DNA of 64,000 bases from NCBI GenBank assembly GCA_016716705.1, contig JADJVF010000013.1, forward strand, positions 1 through 64,000. Reading direction: 5' to 3'. The DNA is from Holophagales bacterium. Its GTDB lineage: Bacteria > Acidobacteriota > Thermoanaerobaculia > UBA5066. Positions 10,472 through 18,901 of this stretch are shown here, piece after piece. Each line of letters starts with the position of its first letter. Position 1 is the stretch's first letter. The notes below the pieces were generated by a model, which did no database searches, had not been told where the DNA came from, and saw only the letters and a program-made list of their open reading frames with translations. The translations under genes and the position numbers were made by a program.

Positions 10472-11745
10472 CGGGAGCGCCTCCCGGACAGGGCGTCGGA
10501 GAGGCGCTCCTTCAGACTGCGCAGGGCGCCTGCCGGAGCGGATCCTTCAGCTGCGCGGTGCGGGTCGAAGGCCGGGGCGGCGGCGAAGTCGAGGACGGGC
10601 GCGAGGGTCCGTTCCCATCGGTACGACGCGGCCGCGGAGCGCCCCCGCTCCGAAAGGCCTGCGCGGAGCGCCGGGTCGGTGAGGATCCTCACCAGCGCCG
10701 CCGCCAGCCCTTCCGCGTCGTCCGGGTCGACGAGGAGCCCGGCTCCCGAATCGGACAGGAGCTGTCCCATCGCGCCTCCCCGGTGCGAGACGATCGGAAG
10801 GCCCGCCCACAGGAAGTCGAGGCCGCGCGTCCGGAGCGACAGGTCGGTCTCGAGCCCGGGCCGGTGCGTCAGGATCGCGGCCGTCGCCTCGAGGTAGACG
10901 GCGCCGCGGGCGTCGTAGGGAAACCACGGGACGAAGAGGACCTGCCGGCCGTGCCAGCCGCGCGCGCGCGCCGTCTCCTCCGCCCGGGCGTAGGCGCCCT
11001 GCGGCGTCGTGTCCGGATTCGGGCTCGCCACGAAGACGAGGCGGCAGGCCGGGACGCTCGCCAGGACGCGGTCGAAGACGGCGAGGAGGGCGGCCGGGTC
11101 GTACCAGTCGTAGACGCCGCCGAAGAAGAGGACGGGATCGTCCGGTCCGATGCCGTTTTCGGGAGTCCGGAGGAGAGCGGGCCCGGGCGCCGGCGGCTCG
11201 GCGGGGACGCCGAAGGGCGCCACGGCGAGGAGTCGCTCGAGCGACGGGTCGTCGGCCCAGACCCGGGGGTTCACCCGACCGAGCGCGAGGAGGAAGCCGG
11301 CGTAGAAGGCTCGCTGGTGCGGCGAGGAGACGAGAAAGCGGTCGCCGCGCTCGAGCTGCAGGGAGAGTGTCGCGTGGTCGTGCCGGAAGACCCCGGGCCC
11401 GAGGCGGGAGGCGTAGGCGAGGTTCTCGACGAGGAACGGATCGTACAGGTCGACGAGCGTCGGGATCGGCGCCGCGGAGCGGAAGAGGTCGTTCGAGACG
11501 TGGCCGGAGACGACGGTCCCGTCATGCCGTGCCGCGAGCGACGCGATCACGCCGGCGTCGAGCCGCTCGACGGACACGCCCGAAGCGCCGAGCCATCGCG
11601 GGGCTTCGGACGGCTCTCCGGGCGCAGCGAGGGTCGTGGCGTGGCCGGCCGCGGAGAGGTGCCTCGCGATCTCACACGCGCGGATCCCCATGCCGGCCAT
11701 CCGGGCACGAGCGGGCTCGGGGGAGAGGACGAGGATCCGGGACAT
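10468..11745 (-). CDS. glycosyltransferase, GT-B fold (GT4-like)
   Basis: 425-residue glycosyltransferase. The first residues MSRILVLSPEPARARMAGMG form the N-terminal Rossmann strand and loop. The C-terminal half has VLFFGGVYDWYDPAALL and RTRGLDFLWAGLPIVSHRGG, the donor-binding region, with a final Glu-rich variant of the EX7E motif (LETDLSLRTRG). I chose the ATG at 11745 over an upstream alternative because it gives a one-base TGATG junction with the upstream GNAT gene. Middle gene of the four-gene leftward operon. Confidence 0.88.
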   Translation of the reverse strand: MSRILVLSPEPARARMAGMGIRACEIARHLSAAGHATTLAAPGEPSEAPRWLGASGVSVERLDAGVIASLAARHDGTVVSGHVSNDLFRSAAPIPTLVDLYDPFLVENLAYASRLGPGVFRHDHATLSLQLERGDRFLVSSPHQRAFYAGFLLALGRVNPRVWADDPSLERLLAVAPFGVPAEPPAPGPALLRTPENGIGPDDPVLFFGGVYDWYDPAALLAVFDRVLASVPACRLVFVASPNPDTTPQGAYARAEETARARGWHGRQVLFVPWFPYDARGAVYLEATAAILTHRPGLETDLSLRTRGLDFLWAGLPIVSHRGGAMGQLLSDSGAGLLVDPDDAEGLAAALVRILTDPALRAGLSERGRSAAASYRWERTLAPVLDFAAAPAFDPHRAAEGSAPAGALRSLKERLSDALSGRRSR

Positions 11746-12713
11746 CAGTAGACGTCCATGTCGCCCCATCTGACGTCCAGGGTCACCGACGTCACCCCTT
11801 CCGTCTCGGGGGAAGTCCCGGGATTCGTGGGGAGGATCCCGAACGGGTTCTCGTCCTCGTCGGCAGCGAAGCCGAACCCGTCCGTCAGGCGGGAAGCGAG
11901 CGGGGAGCTCTTCGAGACGGCGGTCTGCAGGAGCGAGATCCCGCGCGGGACCAGGTCTGCCGCGACGGCCGACAGGAGGGTCGCCAGGGCGGGCGAGCGC
12001 GACTCACCCGGCGCCTGCAGGTCGACGAGCAGGGCGAGCGGCCCGACCGTCGACACGACCGCGTAGGCTTCGGGCCCGTCTCGACCCTCGACTTCGTAGA
12101 CGCGGTAGTAGCGGTCGGGCCTCGCGTGGAAGCGCCAGTTGAGGACGTCGCGCGAGCGTTCGGTCCGGAACCCGGGGAGGGCGTGGATCCGGCCGGCCAG
12201 CCGGTCGTGCCCCTCGTCGAACGTCTGGCCGATCGTGACGGTGAGGCCGGCGGAGAGCGGTGCGACGAGGGACTCGGCGCTCGCCTGGAGGCGGAGCAGC
12301 CGCTCGTACCGATACCCGAGGAACCGGCTGCCGAACCGGGCCGCGCGGGAGTTCGGGAAACCGCCGTACCAGCCGACGCCCTGCTCGCGCGCGAGAGAAA
12401 GCACCGCCTCGTGCAGGGGTACGAGGATCGGGTGCCGCCCTGCCATGCGGACGGCGGGATCGGTCATTGTGTCGTTCAGGGCGAGGGCTTCGAGGACGCG
12501 GCCGGCGCCCCGGACCCGCCAGACCCATCCGCCATAGTAGGCAACGACGACACCGTCCTTTTCCCCGACGACTCCGAGGTGGCGGAACGGGCTTTGCTCG
12601 TACTTCCAACGCCAGAGCTCCTCCGGGAGCTCGCTCTCGAAGGCGCGGCGAAAGAGCCGCTGCAACGCCCCGAAGTCGGCCGGGCGGTAGGGTCGAACCA
12701 CGACGTCGCTCAC
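11745..12713 (-). CDS. GNAT-family N-acyltransferase-like protein
   Basis: 322-residue protein starting (GTG) with VVRPYRPADFGALQRLFRRAF, a standard GNAT opening. The WRWKYEQSPF and NWRFHARPDRYYRVYE segments recur in GNAT enzymes coded inside polysaccharide loci, and the architecture looks like two GNAT-like halves. Such enzymes transfer acetyl or another acyl group from acyl-CoA to an amino sugar. It is the first gene of the leftward operon, divergent from a GT2 gene with a 96-bp gap that should hold both promoters. Amino-sugar acetylation is inferred from context. Confidence 0.75.
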   Translation of the reverse strand: MSDVVVRPYRPADFGALQRLFRRAFESELPEELWRWKYEQSPFRHLGVVGEKDGVVVAYYGGWVWRVRGAGRVLEALALNDTMTDPAVRMAGRHPILVPLHEAVLSLAREQGVGWYGGFPNSRAARFGSRFLGYRYERLLRLQASAESLVAPLSAGLTVTIGQTFDEGHDRLAGRIHALPGFRTERSRDVLNWRFHARPDRYYRVYEVEGRDGPEAYAVVSTVGPLALLVDLQAPGESRSPALATLLSAVAADLVPRGISLLQTAVSKSSPLASRLTDGFGFAADEDENPFGILPTNPGTSPETEGVTSVTLDVRWGDMDVY

Positions 12714-12809
12714 TGGCCCTGCTCCCCGGCCATCCCCGTCCGCCGAGCCCTCTGCCCGTGGCGCGGGCGAAGTTGCGCAGGTTGCACCGGCCGGGGATGT
12801 TACCCAACA

Positions 12810-13934
12810 ATGCCGGCCCTGGTGCGCCTCCTTTCCGCCGTCGTCGTCAACTATCGCTCTGGAGCTCTCGCTGCCGAATGCGCGGCCGGGCTGCGGCGCG
12901 AGTGCCAGGCGGCCGGCATTCCCCTCGAGGTCGTCGTCGTCGACAACAGCGCGGACGCCCAGGAGCGGGCCCTCCTCGGTGCGATCGAGGGCGTCCGCTA
13001 CCTCCCACTCGGGGCGAACGCCGGCTACGCGGGAGGGATCGACCGTGGAGTCGAGGCGGCCTCCGGCGACGTCCTGCTTCTCGCCAACCCCGACCTGCGC
13101 TTCTTCCCGGGCTTCCTTCCGCCGCTCCTCGCCGCGCTCGACCGGCAGGATGCGGGGGCCGCGGGACCGCGCTTCACGTGGGACGAGGAGGGACGGTGGC
13201 TCCTGCCGCCGCTCTGGCTTCCCACACCCGCCAACGAGCTTGCGAAGATCCTGGCGAGATCGCGCCTGCGGATTCGCGGACCGCTCCTCCGGGCGTGGCA
13301 CGCGGTGGCCCGGCCTCACTGGGAGGCGGCCGAGACGATTTCCGTCCCCGGTCTCGTCGGCGCGCTCTTCGTCGTGCGGCGCCCGGTGTGGGATCGTGTC
13401 GGTCCTCTCGACGAACGCTATCCGCTCTACTTCGAGGACACCGACTGGTTCGTCCGCCTCGCGCGGGAAGGACTCGGGGCGCTGCTCGTCCCTGCCTCTC
13501 GTGTCGTTCATCTCGGAGGACAGAGCACGGCTCGCTCCTCGGCCCGTTCCCACGCGAGCTTCCTCGAGTCCGAGGGACGGTACTTCGAGCTCCACTTCCC
13601 GCCGGCGGCGCGAGCGCTGCGCCGGTCCGCCGGCGCCCTCCTGCCTCCGGCAGGACTCCCGCCCCTTCCGGAGGCTCGGCCTCCGGTTCGTCTCGTGTGG
13701 GAGGCCCGGGGACGGGCGCTCGTGGAGCTGACGACCCTGACCGAAGGGGCGCCCGCCGCGGGCCGCTTCGTCGAGGGCACCGCTCTCGAGATCTCGATGG
13801 AGGAGTGGGACCGGCTTCCCCCCGGCACGGTGTACGTCCGGGTCACGGAACTCGCGTCCGGACGGGAGGTCCTCTCGACGTCCTTCCGGAAAGGGGAACC
13901 GGTCAGCCCCGGCGCAGGAGCCGGGAGAGCCTGA
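12810..13934 (+). CDS. glycosyltransferase family 2 (rhamnosyltransferase-like)
   Basis: 374 residues, starting at ATG 12810. Motifs: SAVVVNYRSG, VVVVDNSAD, ANAGYAGGIDRGVE, LLANPDLRFF and YFEDTDWFVRLAREG, the set seen in dTDP-rhamnosyl-type GT2 enzymes. After the catalytic domain (to about residue 260) there is an extra 100-residue beta-rich tail (VRLVWEARGRALVELTTL) that I do not recognise. Divergent from the GNAT gene; its 3' end overlaps the convergent GT4 gene by 32 bp. Confidence 0.88.
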   Translation: MPALVRLLSAVVVNYRSGALAAECAAGLRRECQAAGIPLEVVVVDNSADAQERALLGAIEGVRYLPLGANAGYAGGIDRGVEAASGDVLLLANPDLRFFPGFLPPLLAALDRQDAGAAGPRFTWDEEGRWLLPPLWLPTPANELAKILARSRLRIRGPLLRAWHAVARPHWEAAETISVPGLVGALFVVRRPVWDRVGPLDERYPLYFEDTDWFVRLAREGLGALLVPASRVVHLGGQSTARSSARSHASFLESEGRYFELHFPPAARALRRSAGALLPPAGLPPLPEARPPVRLVWEARGRALVELTTLTEGAPAAGRFVEGTALEISMEEWDRLPPGTVYVRVTELASGREVLSTSFRKGEPVSPGAGAGRA

Positions 13935-15384
13935 GGGCGAGCCGGACGCCTCCTCGGGAGCGGAGCGTGGCCTCGGCGTCGTAGAGGCGCCGGAGCTCGA
14001 CGTCTCGCGCCTCGACGACCGCCGTCGCCTCGGCCTGCAGGCGATCGAACGCCTCGCGCGCCGCGACGGCCTCTTCCAGGCGGCGGGAGGCCCGGCGCTG
14101 GAGAGCAAGCAGCCGGTCCCTGGCCGTGGGAAGCGCCGGAAGGGCCGGTGCTCCGGCCAGGCACGCCGCCCGGTAGATGGTGTCCAGCCGGGCGAGGTGC
14201 TCCGGAATAGGCATCGGTGATTCCGCCGGGCGAGAGGCGCGCAGCCGGGCGAGGAGCCCGGGTTCCTCCGCGAGGCGGCGGAGCGCGTCCGCGAGGCCCG
14301 GCACGTCGCCGGCACCCACGACGAGGCCTCGTCCGCCGACCCGCTCCGGCAGGGCCCCGGCGTCGGAGACGACGACGGGGAGACCGAGAGAAAACGCCTC
14401 GTCGAGCGTGAACGAGTGCGATTCGTGAGCGAGGGATGGGAACGCGGCCGCGTCGAGCGGAAAACGGGGAAGGTCCGAGGGGGCGTAGGCGCCGTGGAAG
14501 ATGACGCGACCAGGCGGCGCCGATTCGTGCAGGGCGCGCTCGAAGGCCGGGTCCGGGGCCGTGCCGAAGAGATGGATGACGATGCCGAGAGACGCCGGGA
14601 GAGACGCCGCGGCAGCGACGAGGAGGTGCGTCCCCTTGGCCGGGAGGAGGTTCCCCCAGTGGCCGACGTCGAGGCCGGGCCTGGTCCGCGTCGTCGTGGC
14701 CACCGGGACGGGGAGGTGGGGAAGTGCGACTGGCAGGACGGCAAGAACGCCCGGAGCGAAGGCCCCGACCTCTTCGAGAAGCCGGCGCTGCGCTTCGGAC
14801 GGGACGAGGACGGTCGCCAGGAGGGACCGTTCCCGCTCGAGGAAAAGCGCCCGGAGCGAGAGCTCGTCCTCGACCTCGGCGTCCGTCTCCCAGGGGTCGC
14901 GCCTCACGCAGGGAGTGCAGAGCCCGGGAGACTCGGGAACCCGGCAGAACGAAAGGTCGGCCTTCAGGCGGTGGACGCGCGGGCAGGAAAGTGCGACGTC
15001 GTGGAGCGTTGCCACCACCGGGACTCCCTCCGAGGCAGCGACGGCGGCGAGGTTCGGAACGAGGCGGAGCCAGGAGTGGACGTGGAGGACGTCGGGGCGG
15101 AGGTGCCGGAGAAGGTCGGCCACGAGCGCCTCGCCGTCGGGGCGGTCGCGAAGGCGCTCGGTGTGCGGGGCGAGCCCTTCGAGCCGAAAGACGGGAACGC
15201 CGGAGATGTCTTCTTCCGAGAGGCGCGCCGGGGCTCGGCCGCGGTCGGAGCCCGAAAGGACGAAAGAGTTGTCTCCGTGGGCATTTTGCGCCGACGCCAC
15301 GGCCTCCACGTACGCTTCCACCCCGCCCCGAAACTCGGGCGCGAACCCGTGGACGGCGTGCAGGACGCGCATCTCGGGCATCAT
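13903..15384 (-). CDS. glycosyltransferase, GT4 family, with C-terminal coiled coil
   Basis: 493 residues. N-terminal VLHAVHGFAPEFRGGVEAYV and DVLHVHSWL are typical of GT4 acceptor-side domains; HESHSFTLDEAFSLGLPVVV is the EX7E donor motif. The last 80 residues are a charged helix (RASRRLEEAVAAREAFDRLQ) likely to form a coiled coil. Start ambiguity: ATG at 15384 leaves only 10 bp to the divergent gene; the in-frame ATG at 15372 (MRVLHAVHGF) fits the family better. Convergent and overlapping with the upstream GT2 gene. Confidence 0.88.
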   Translation of the reverse strand: MMPEMRVLHAVHGFAPEFRGGVEAYVEAVASAQNAHGDNSFVLSGSDRGRAPARLSEEDISGVPVFRLEGLAPHTERLRDRPDGEALVADLLRHLRPDVLHVHSWLRLVPNLAAVAASEGVPVVATLHDVALSCPRVHRLKADLSFCRVPESPGLCTPCVRRDPWETDAEVEDELSLRALFLERERSLLATVLVPSEAQRRLLEEVGAFAPGVLAVLPVALPHLPVPVATTTRTRPGLDVGHWGNLLPAKGTHLLVAAAASLPASLGIVIHLFGTAPDPAFERALHESAPPGRVIFHGAYAPSDLPRFPLDAAAFPSLAHESHSFTLDEAFSLGLPVVVSDAGALPERVGGRGLVVGAGDVPGLADALRRLAEEPGLLARLRASRPAESPMPIPEHLARLDTIYRAACLAGAPALPALPTARDRLLALQRRASRRLEEAVAAREAFDRLQAEATAVVEARDVELRRLYDAEATLRSRGGVRLALRLSRLLRRG

Positions 15385-15394
15385 AGCGGTGTCG

Positions 15395-17098
15395 ATGTCG
15401 TCTCCTCCCGTCTACGAGGAATGCCTTCTCGTCCCGTACGGCGCTTCCGACGTCCGGCGCGAGACCCTTCTCGTCCTCGCGCCGCACCCGGACGACGAGG
15501 TCCTCGGTTGCGGCGGCCTTTCGGCGCTCGTGGCGGCGGCCGGCGGGCGCGTCGTTCCCGTCCTTCTGACCGATGGCCGCGCGGGCGACTTCTCGGGAAG
15601 CTCGAATGCAGCGGACTACGTCGCGACCCGCCAGGCGGAATCGATGCGGGCGGCTGAGATCCTCGGCACGGAGCCGCCGCGGGCCCTCGGGTTCCCCGAC
15701 CGTTCGCTCCCGGCCCGGGGAGAAGAGCTCGTAGCGGCGCTCGTGGCGCTCTTCGCGGAGGTCCGCCCGGATTCCGTCCTCGTCCCTTCACCTGCCGAGA
15801 CGCACCCGGACCACCGTGCCGCCGCGCGGGCCGCGCACCTCGCGTTCGTGCGCGCCTGGCCCGACGCGCCGGCGAGACTCGTCTTCTACGAGGTGAGCGC
15901 GCCTCTCGCCCCGAACCGCCTCGTCGACGTCGATGCCGCGGCGGCGCAGAAGTCCGCCGCGATCGCCGCGTTCGCGAGCCAGCTGACGGAAAGGCCCTTC
16001 GACTCGCTCGTCGACGGGATCAGCGCCTACCGGGCGATGACGCTTCCGGCGGGGATCTCGAGGGCGGAAGCCTTCCTCGAGCTGACCCGCGAGGAGGCCG
16101 TCGCCCTCCCGTGGTCGGCCCTCTGTCGCCGTGCCGGGCCCGAGCGGCCCGACGCCTTCGTCCCCGCCGTCCGGATCTCCGTCGTCATCCCGACGTTCAA
16201 CCGTCTCGCGGATCTGAGGCGGACCCTCGCCGCTCTCGAATCGGATCGGGCGGGTCTGCCGTTCGGCGTCGAGATCGTCGTCGTCGACGACGGGTCGGCG
16301 GACGGGACGAGGGCGTTCCTCGAGGAGTGGGCCGCCCGGACGCCCGGAGCGAGGACGCTCTCGCAGGAGAACTCGGGACCGGCGCGGGCCCGGAACCGCG
16401 GGGCAGCGGCCGCGAAGGGCGAGATCGTCCTGTTTCTCGGAGACGACACCGTTCCGGAGCCCGGGTTTCTTTCCGTCCACGAGAAGGCCCACCGCCTCGG
16501 CGGTCCCGGTCCCCTCGCCGTCCTCGGCTACACGACGTGGGACGAGGAGAGGATGCGCGTCACGCCGTTCCTCTCGCACCTCAACGAGATGGGCACGCAG
16601 TTCGGCTACTCGATCATCCCGGATCCGGACGACGTCCCGTTCAACTTCTTCTACACGTCGAACGTCTCGCTCCCCCGCGGGACGTTTCTGGCGCTCGGGG
16701 GCTTCGACGAGGAGTTCCCCCACGCGGCGTGGGAGGACGTCGAGTTCGCCTACCGCGCCACGCGGGCGACGCCGGCGCTCCGGATGGTCTACCGGCCCGC
16801 GGCGCGAACCCGCCACAACCATCCGACGGATCTCGCCTCCTTCCGTCGCAGGCAGCGAAAGGCCGGCGCGGCGGCCGCGACGTTCGCCCGGAAGCACCCC
16901 GAGCTCTCCCATTGGCTCGGGCTGGAGGAGGCGGCGAAGGTCGGGACCGGGCGGCGGCCGCTCCGTCTCGCCCTTGCGGAGGGCGCCATCCGCGCCCTGG
17001 ACCCACTGGGCGTCCCATTCCCTGGCGCCGCCTACGACCGGCTCCTGCGGTGGGACTACCTGCAAGGGATCCGGACTGCGGCCGAATCGGTCGCCTGA
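15395..17098 (+). CDS. fusion of LmbE/PIG-L deacetylase and family 2 glycosyltransferase
   Basis: 567-residue two-domain protein. Residues 25-230 are an LmbE/PIG-L zinc deacetylase: APHPDDEVLGCGG (HPDDE at 31-35, zinc and catalytic Asp) and later SPAETHPDHRAA. Residues 261 onward are a GT2 domain: ISVVIPTFNRL, VVVDDGSADGT, LGDDTVPEPG and AAWEDVEFAYRATR. Both active sites look intact. LmbE enzymes remove N-acetyl groups from sugars such as GlcNAc, so the fusion may couple de-N-acetylation with glycosyl transfer on one glycan; that coupling is inference. It starts 10 bp from the divergent GT4 gene and ends the polysaccharide locus. Confidence 0.9.
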   Translation: MSSPPVYEECLLVPYGASDVRRETLLVLAPHPDDEVLGCGGLSALVAAAGGRVVPVLLTDGRAGDFSGSSNAADYVATRQAESMRAAEILGTEPPRALGFPDRSLPARGEELVAALVALFAEVRPDSVLVPSPAETHPDHRAAARAAHLAFVRAWPDAPARLVFYEVSAPLAPNRLVDVDAAAAQKSAAIAAFASQLTERPFDSLVDGISAYRAMTLPAGISRAEAFLELTREEAVALPWSALCRRAGPERPDAFVPAVRISVVIPTFNRLADLRRTLAALESDRAGLPFGVEIVVVDDGSADGTRAFLEEWAARTPGARTLSQENSGPARARNRGAAAAKGEIVLFLGDDTVPEPGFLSVHEKAHRLGGPGPLAVLGYTTWDEERMRVTPFLSHLNEMGTQFGYSIIPDPDDVPFNFFYTSNVSLPRGTFLALGGFDEEFPHAAWEDVEFAYRATRATPALRMVYRPAARTRHNHPTDLASFRRRQRKAGAAAATFARKHPELSHWLGLEEAAKVGTGRRPLRLALAEGAIRALDPLGVPFPGAAYDRLLRWDYLQGIRTAAESVA

Positions 17099-17127
17099 GC
17101 TGTCCGGACCCGAGGACGGGCCGTCCA

Positions 17128-17143
17128 CGGCAGGGAGATTGCA
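17128..17143 (+). promoter_or_regulatory. sigma-54-like -24/-12 promoter before the PEGA gene
   Basis: CGGCAGGGAGATTGCA matches the -24/-12 pattern (TGGCAC-N5-TTGCA) with GG and GC exactly 12 nt apart. It would give a leader of about 55 nt before the ATG at 17208. Single -24/-12 matches are not rare in GC-rich DNA, so this is a candidate only. Confidence 0.4.
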
Positions 17144-17207
17144 GGTAGTCTTTCGGGTGACCCGGCGGCCTCTTCCGAGGGCGCCGAGAGCCATCCTGGA
17201 GGTCGCG

Positions 17208-18829
17208 ATGTCAGCAAATCTGGTTCCTTCCGTCCCAGGTCGCCGAAACGTCCATCGGTTGGCCGGCGTCGTGCAGGGACTGCTCGTCGCCACCGGTCTC
17301 GTGCTCCTCTCCTTCCCGCTGGACGCTGACGGTCACAGGGGAGGAGGGGGCGCTTCCTCGCGGGGCGGCTCGGGCGGCGGCGGCTCGTACTCGGGTGGCT
17401 CGCGGAGTAGTTCCGGCGGCAGCCGGTCGTCTTCGGCCGCGCCGCGGAGCTCGTCGGGAAGCAGCCGGTCGTACTCGGCCGCACCGCGGAGCTCGTCGGG
17501 AGGCAGCCGCTCGTACTCGGCCGCACCGCGGAGCTCGTCGGGGGTAGTCGTTCGTACTCGGCGGCACCAAGGAGCTCGTCGGGAGGCAGTCGTTCGTACT
17601 CGGCCGTGCCGCGAAGCACCTCGAGGGCCAACCGGTCCTATCTGGCTGGCACATCCTCGTACCGCGGCAGCTTTGGAGACAGTGGGTCCCCTTCGTCGGG
17701 CTCCCGGGGCGCTTCCCCTGGCCGCACCGTCTCCGGCACGTCCACAGGATCCCGTGGTGGGCTGGGAGGCCCCCCGCCAGACGGCGGCAACCCCGGAGGC
17801 CAGCCGGGCGCTGGTCCCGGCGGGGGCGGCTCCGGCGGCCATCCGGGTGAGGGTGGAGGCCATCCGGGCGAGGGTGGTGGTCATCCGGGCGGCGGAGGCC
17901 ATCACGGTGGCGGCTATTACGGTGGCCACCGGGGCTGGTACTGCCCGCCCACCTACTACGCCGGTTCCTCCTGGCTCTGGGGCGGCCCGTGGGACTGGTG
18001 GTGGGGCTGGGGCTCCGGCTGGGGCTGGGGCGGCGGTTGGGGCTGGGGCGGCGGCGTCTACGTCATCAACGAAGGCGCGCCGGTCGCGAACCAGTACGCG
18101 CGGATCGACACCGACGTCAGCCCGGAGTCCGCCGAGGTCTACCTGGACGGGACTCTCATCGGGCAGGCCGACGATTTCGACGGTTTCCCCGATTATCTCT
18201 ACCTCGAGTCCGGGAAGTACCGCCTCGAGTTCCGCCATCCGTCCTACGAGACGATCGTGAGGGAGATCGAGGTCAGGGCGGGGCAGGCCGTCGCGTTGAA
18301 CGACCAGATGAAGCTCCTTCCCGGCGTCAAGAAGCTCCAGGTCGTCGACCCTGAGGACAAGGGGACGCCGCTCGGCCGGGTCTTCGGAAAGCCCGGGACC
18401 CGGAAAAACGAGGCCGAAGGCGACAAGACCGGACGTTACGACCTGCAGGGCGGGCCCGACTCCGGCATCGACGGAGAGCCCATCGAGGTCGACTTCGACG
18501 GCCCGGACGAGGACGTCCTGCCGCCCGTGCCGCCGGCGCCGCCCTCGGATGCCGAGGCGTGGCGAGCTCCTGAGCCACCGGGAGGAGATGTTGCTCCGGC
18601 CGCGCAGGGGCGCGTCCGGTTTGACGTGGAGCCGGATGACGCGGCGGTCTACGTCGACGACCGATACGTCGGCACCGCCGAGGAGCTTGGTGACCTGAGC
18701 CGTGGTCTCCGTTTGAAACCGGGAAAACATGTCGTGACGGTGGTCCGCCCGGGGTACGGAACCAAGACGGTGACGGTCGAGTCAAAGCCGGGAGCGACCA
18801 TCGACGTCGTCATCGAGCTGGAAAAGTAG
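17208..18829 (+). CDS. exported PEGA-domain protein with 14-residue repeats and Trp/Gly-rich segment; frame interrupted at 17540-17544
   Basis: About 540 residues once one base is restored. The ATG at 17208 follows GGAGG. Order: a hydrophobic signal segment (VVQGLLVATGLVLLSFP), Gly/Ser-rich stretch, five 14-residue repeats of the SRSYSAAPRSSSGG type, Gly/Pro/His-rich region, a segment of alternating Trp and Gly, and two PEGA domains: one at about codons for AEVYLDGTLIGQADDF and one at the C-terminus (AAVYVDDRYVGTAEEL). PEGA domains are small beta modules on bacterial envelope proteins. The frame shifts where the fourth repeat is one base short in a G run. Signal and composition indicate an envelope protein; function unknown. 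Confidence 0.78.
17418..17620 (+). repeat. five tandem copies of a 42-bp coding repeat
   Basis: Units begin at 17418, 17460, 17502, 17543 and 17585 and encode a Ser/Arg/Tyr/Pro-rich 14-residue repeat. The third unit is 41 bp instead of 42, one G or A short at its end, which breaks the reading frame. The last unit is degenerate. Neighbouring copies are close to identical, consistent with recent duplication. Confidence 0.85.
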
Positions 18830-18850
18830 CCTCCCGCCGGAAACGGCAGA

Positions 18851-18893
18851 GGGCGGGGCGCGTCTCACTCGACGCGTCCCGCCCCTTTTCTTT
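18851..18893. terminator. bidirectional intrinsic terminator
   Basis: Inverted arms 18851-18864 and 18871-18884 pair over 14 bp (one G-U), with a 6-nt loop and CTTTTCTTT after the right arm. It lies between the convergent PEGA gene and holB. The left flank is less A-rich, so termination of the rightward gene is better supported than of the leftward one. Confidence 0.8.
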
Positions 18894-18901
18894 CCGAGGG
18901 T

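Noticed and set aside
12711..12809. Sigma-54 promoters in the divergent gap before GNAT and GT2
   Set aside because: The TGGCGC and TTGC elements present have wrong spacing (15 instead of 12 between GG and GC).
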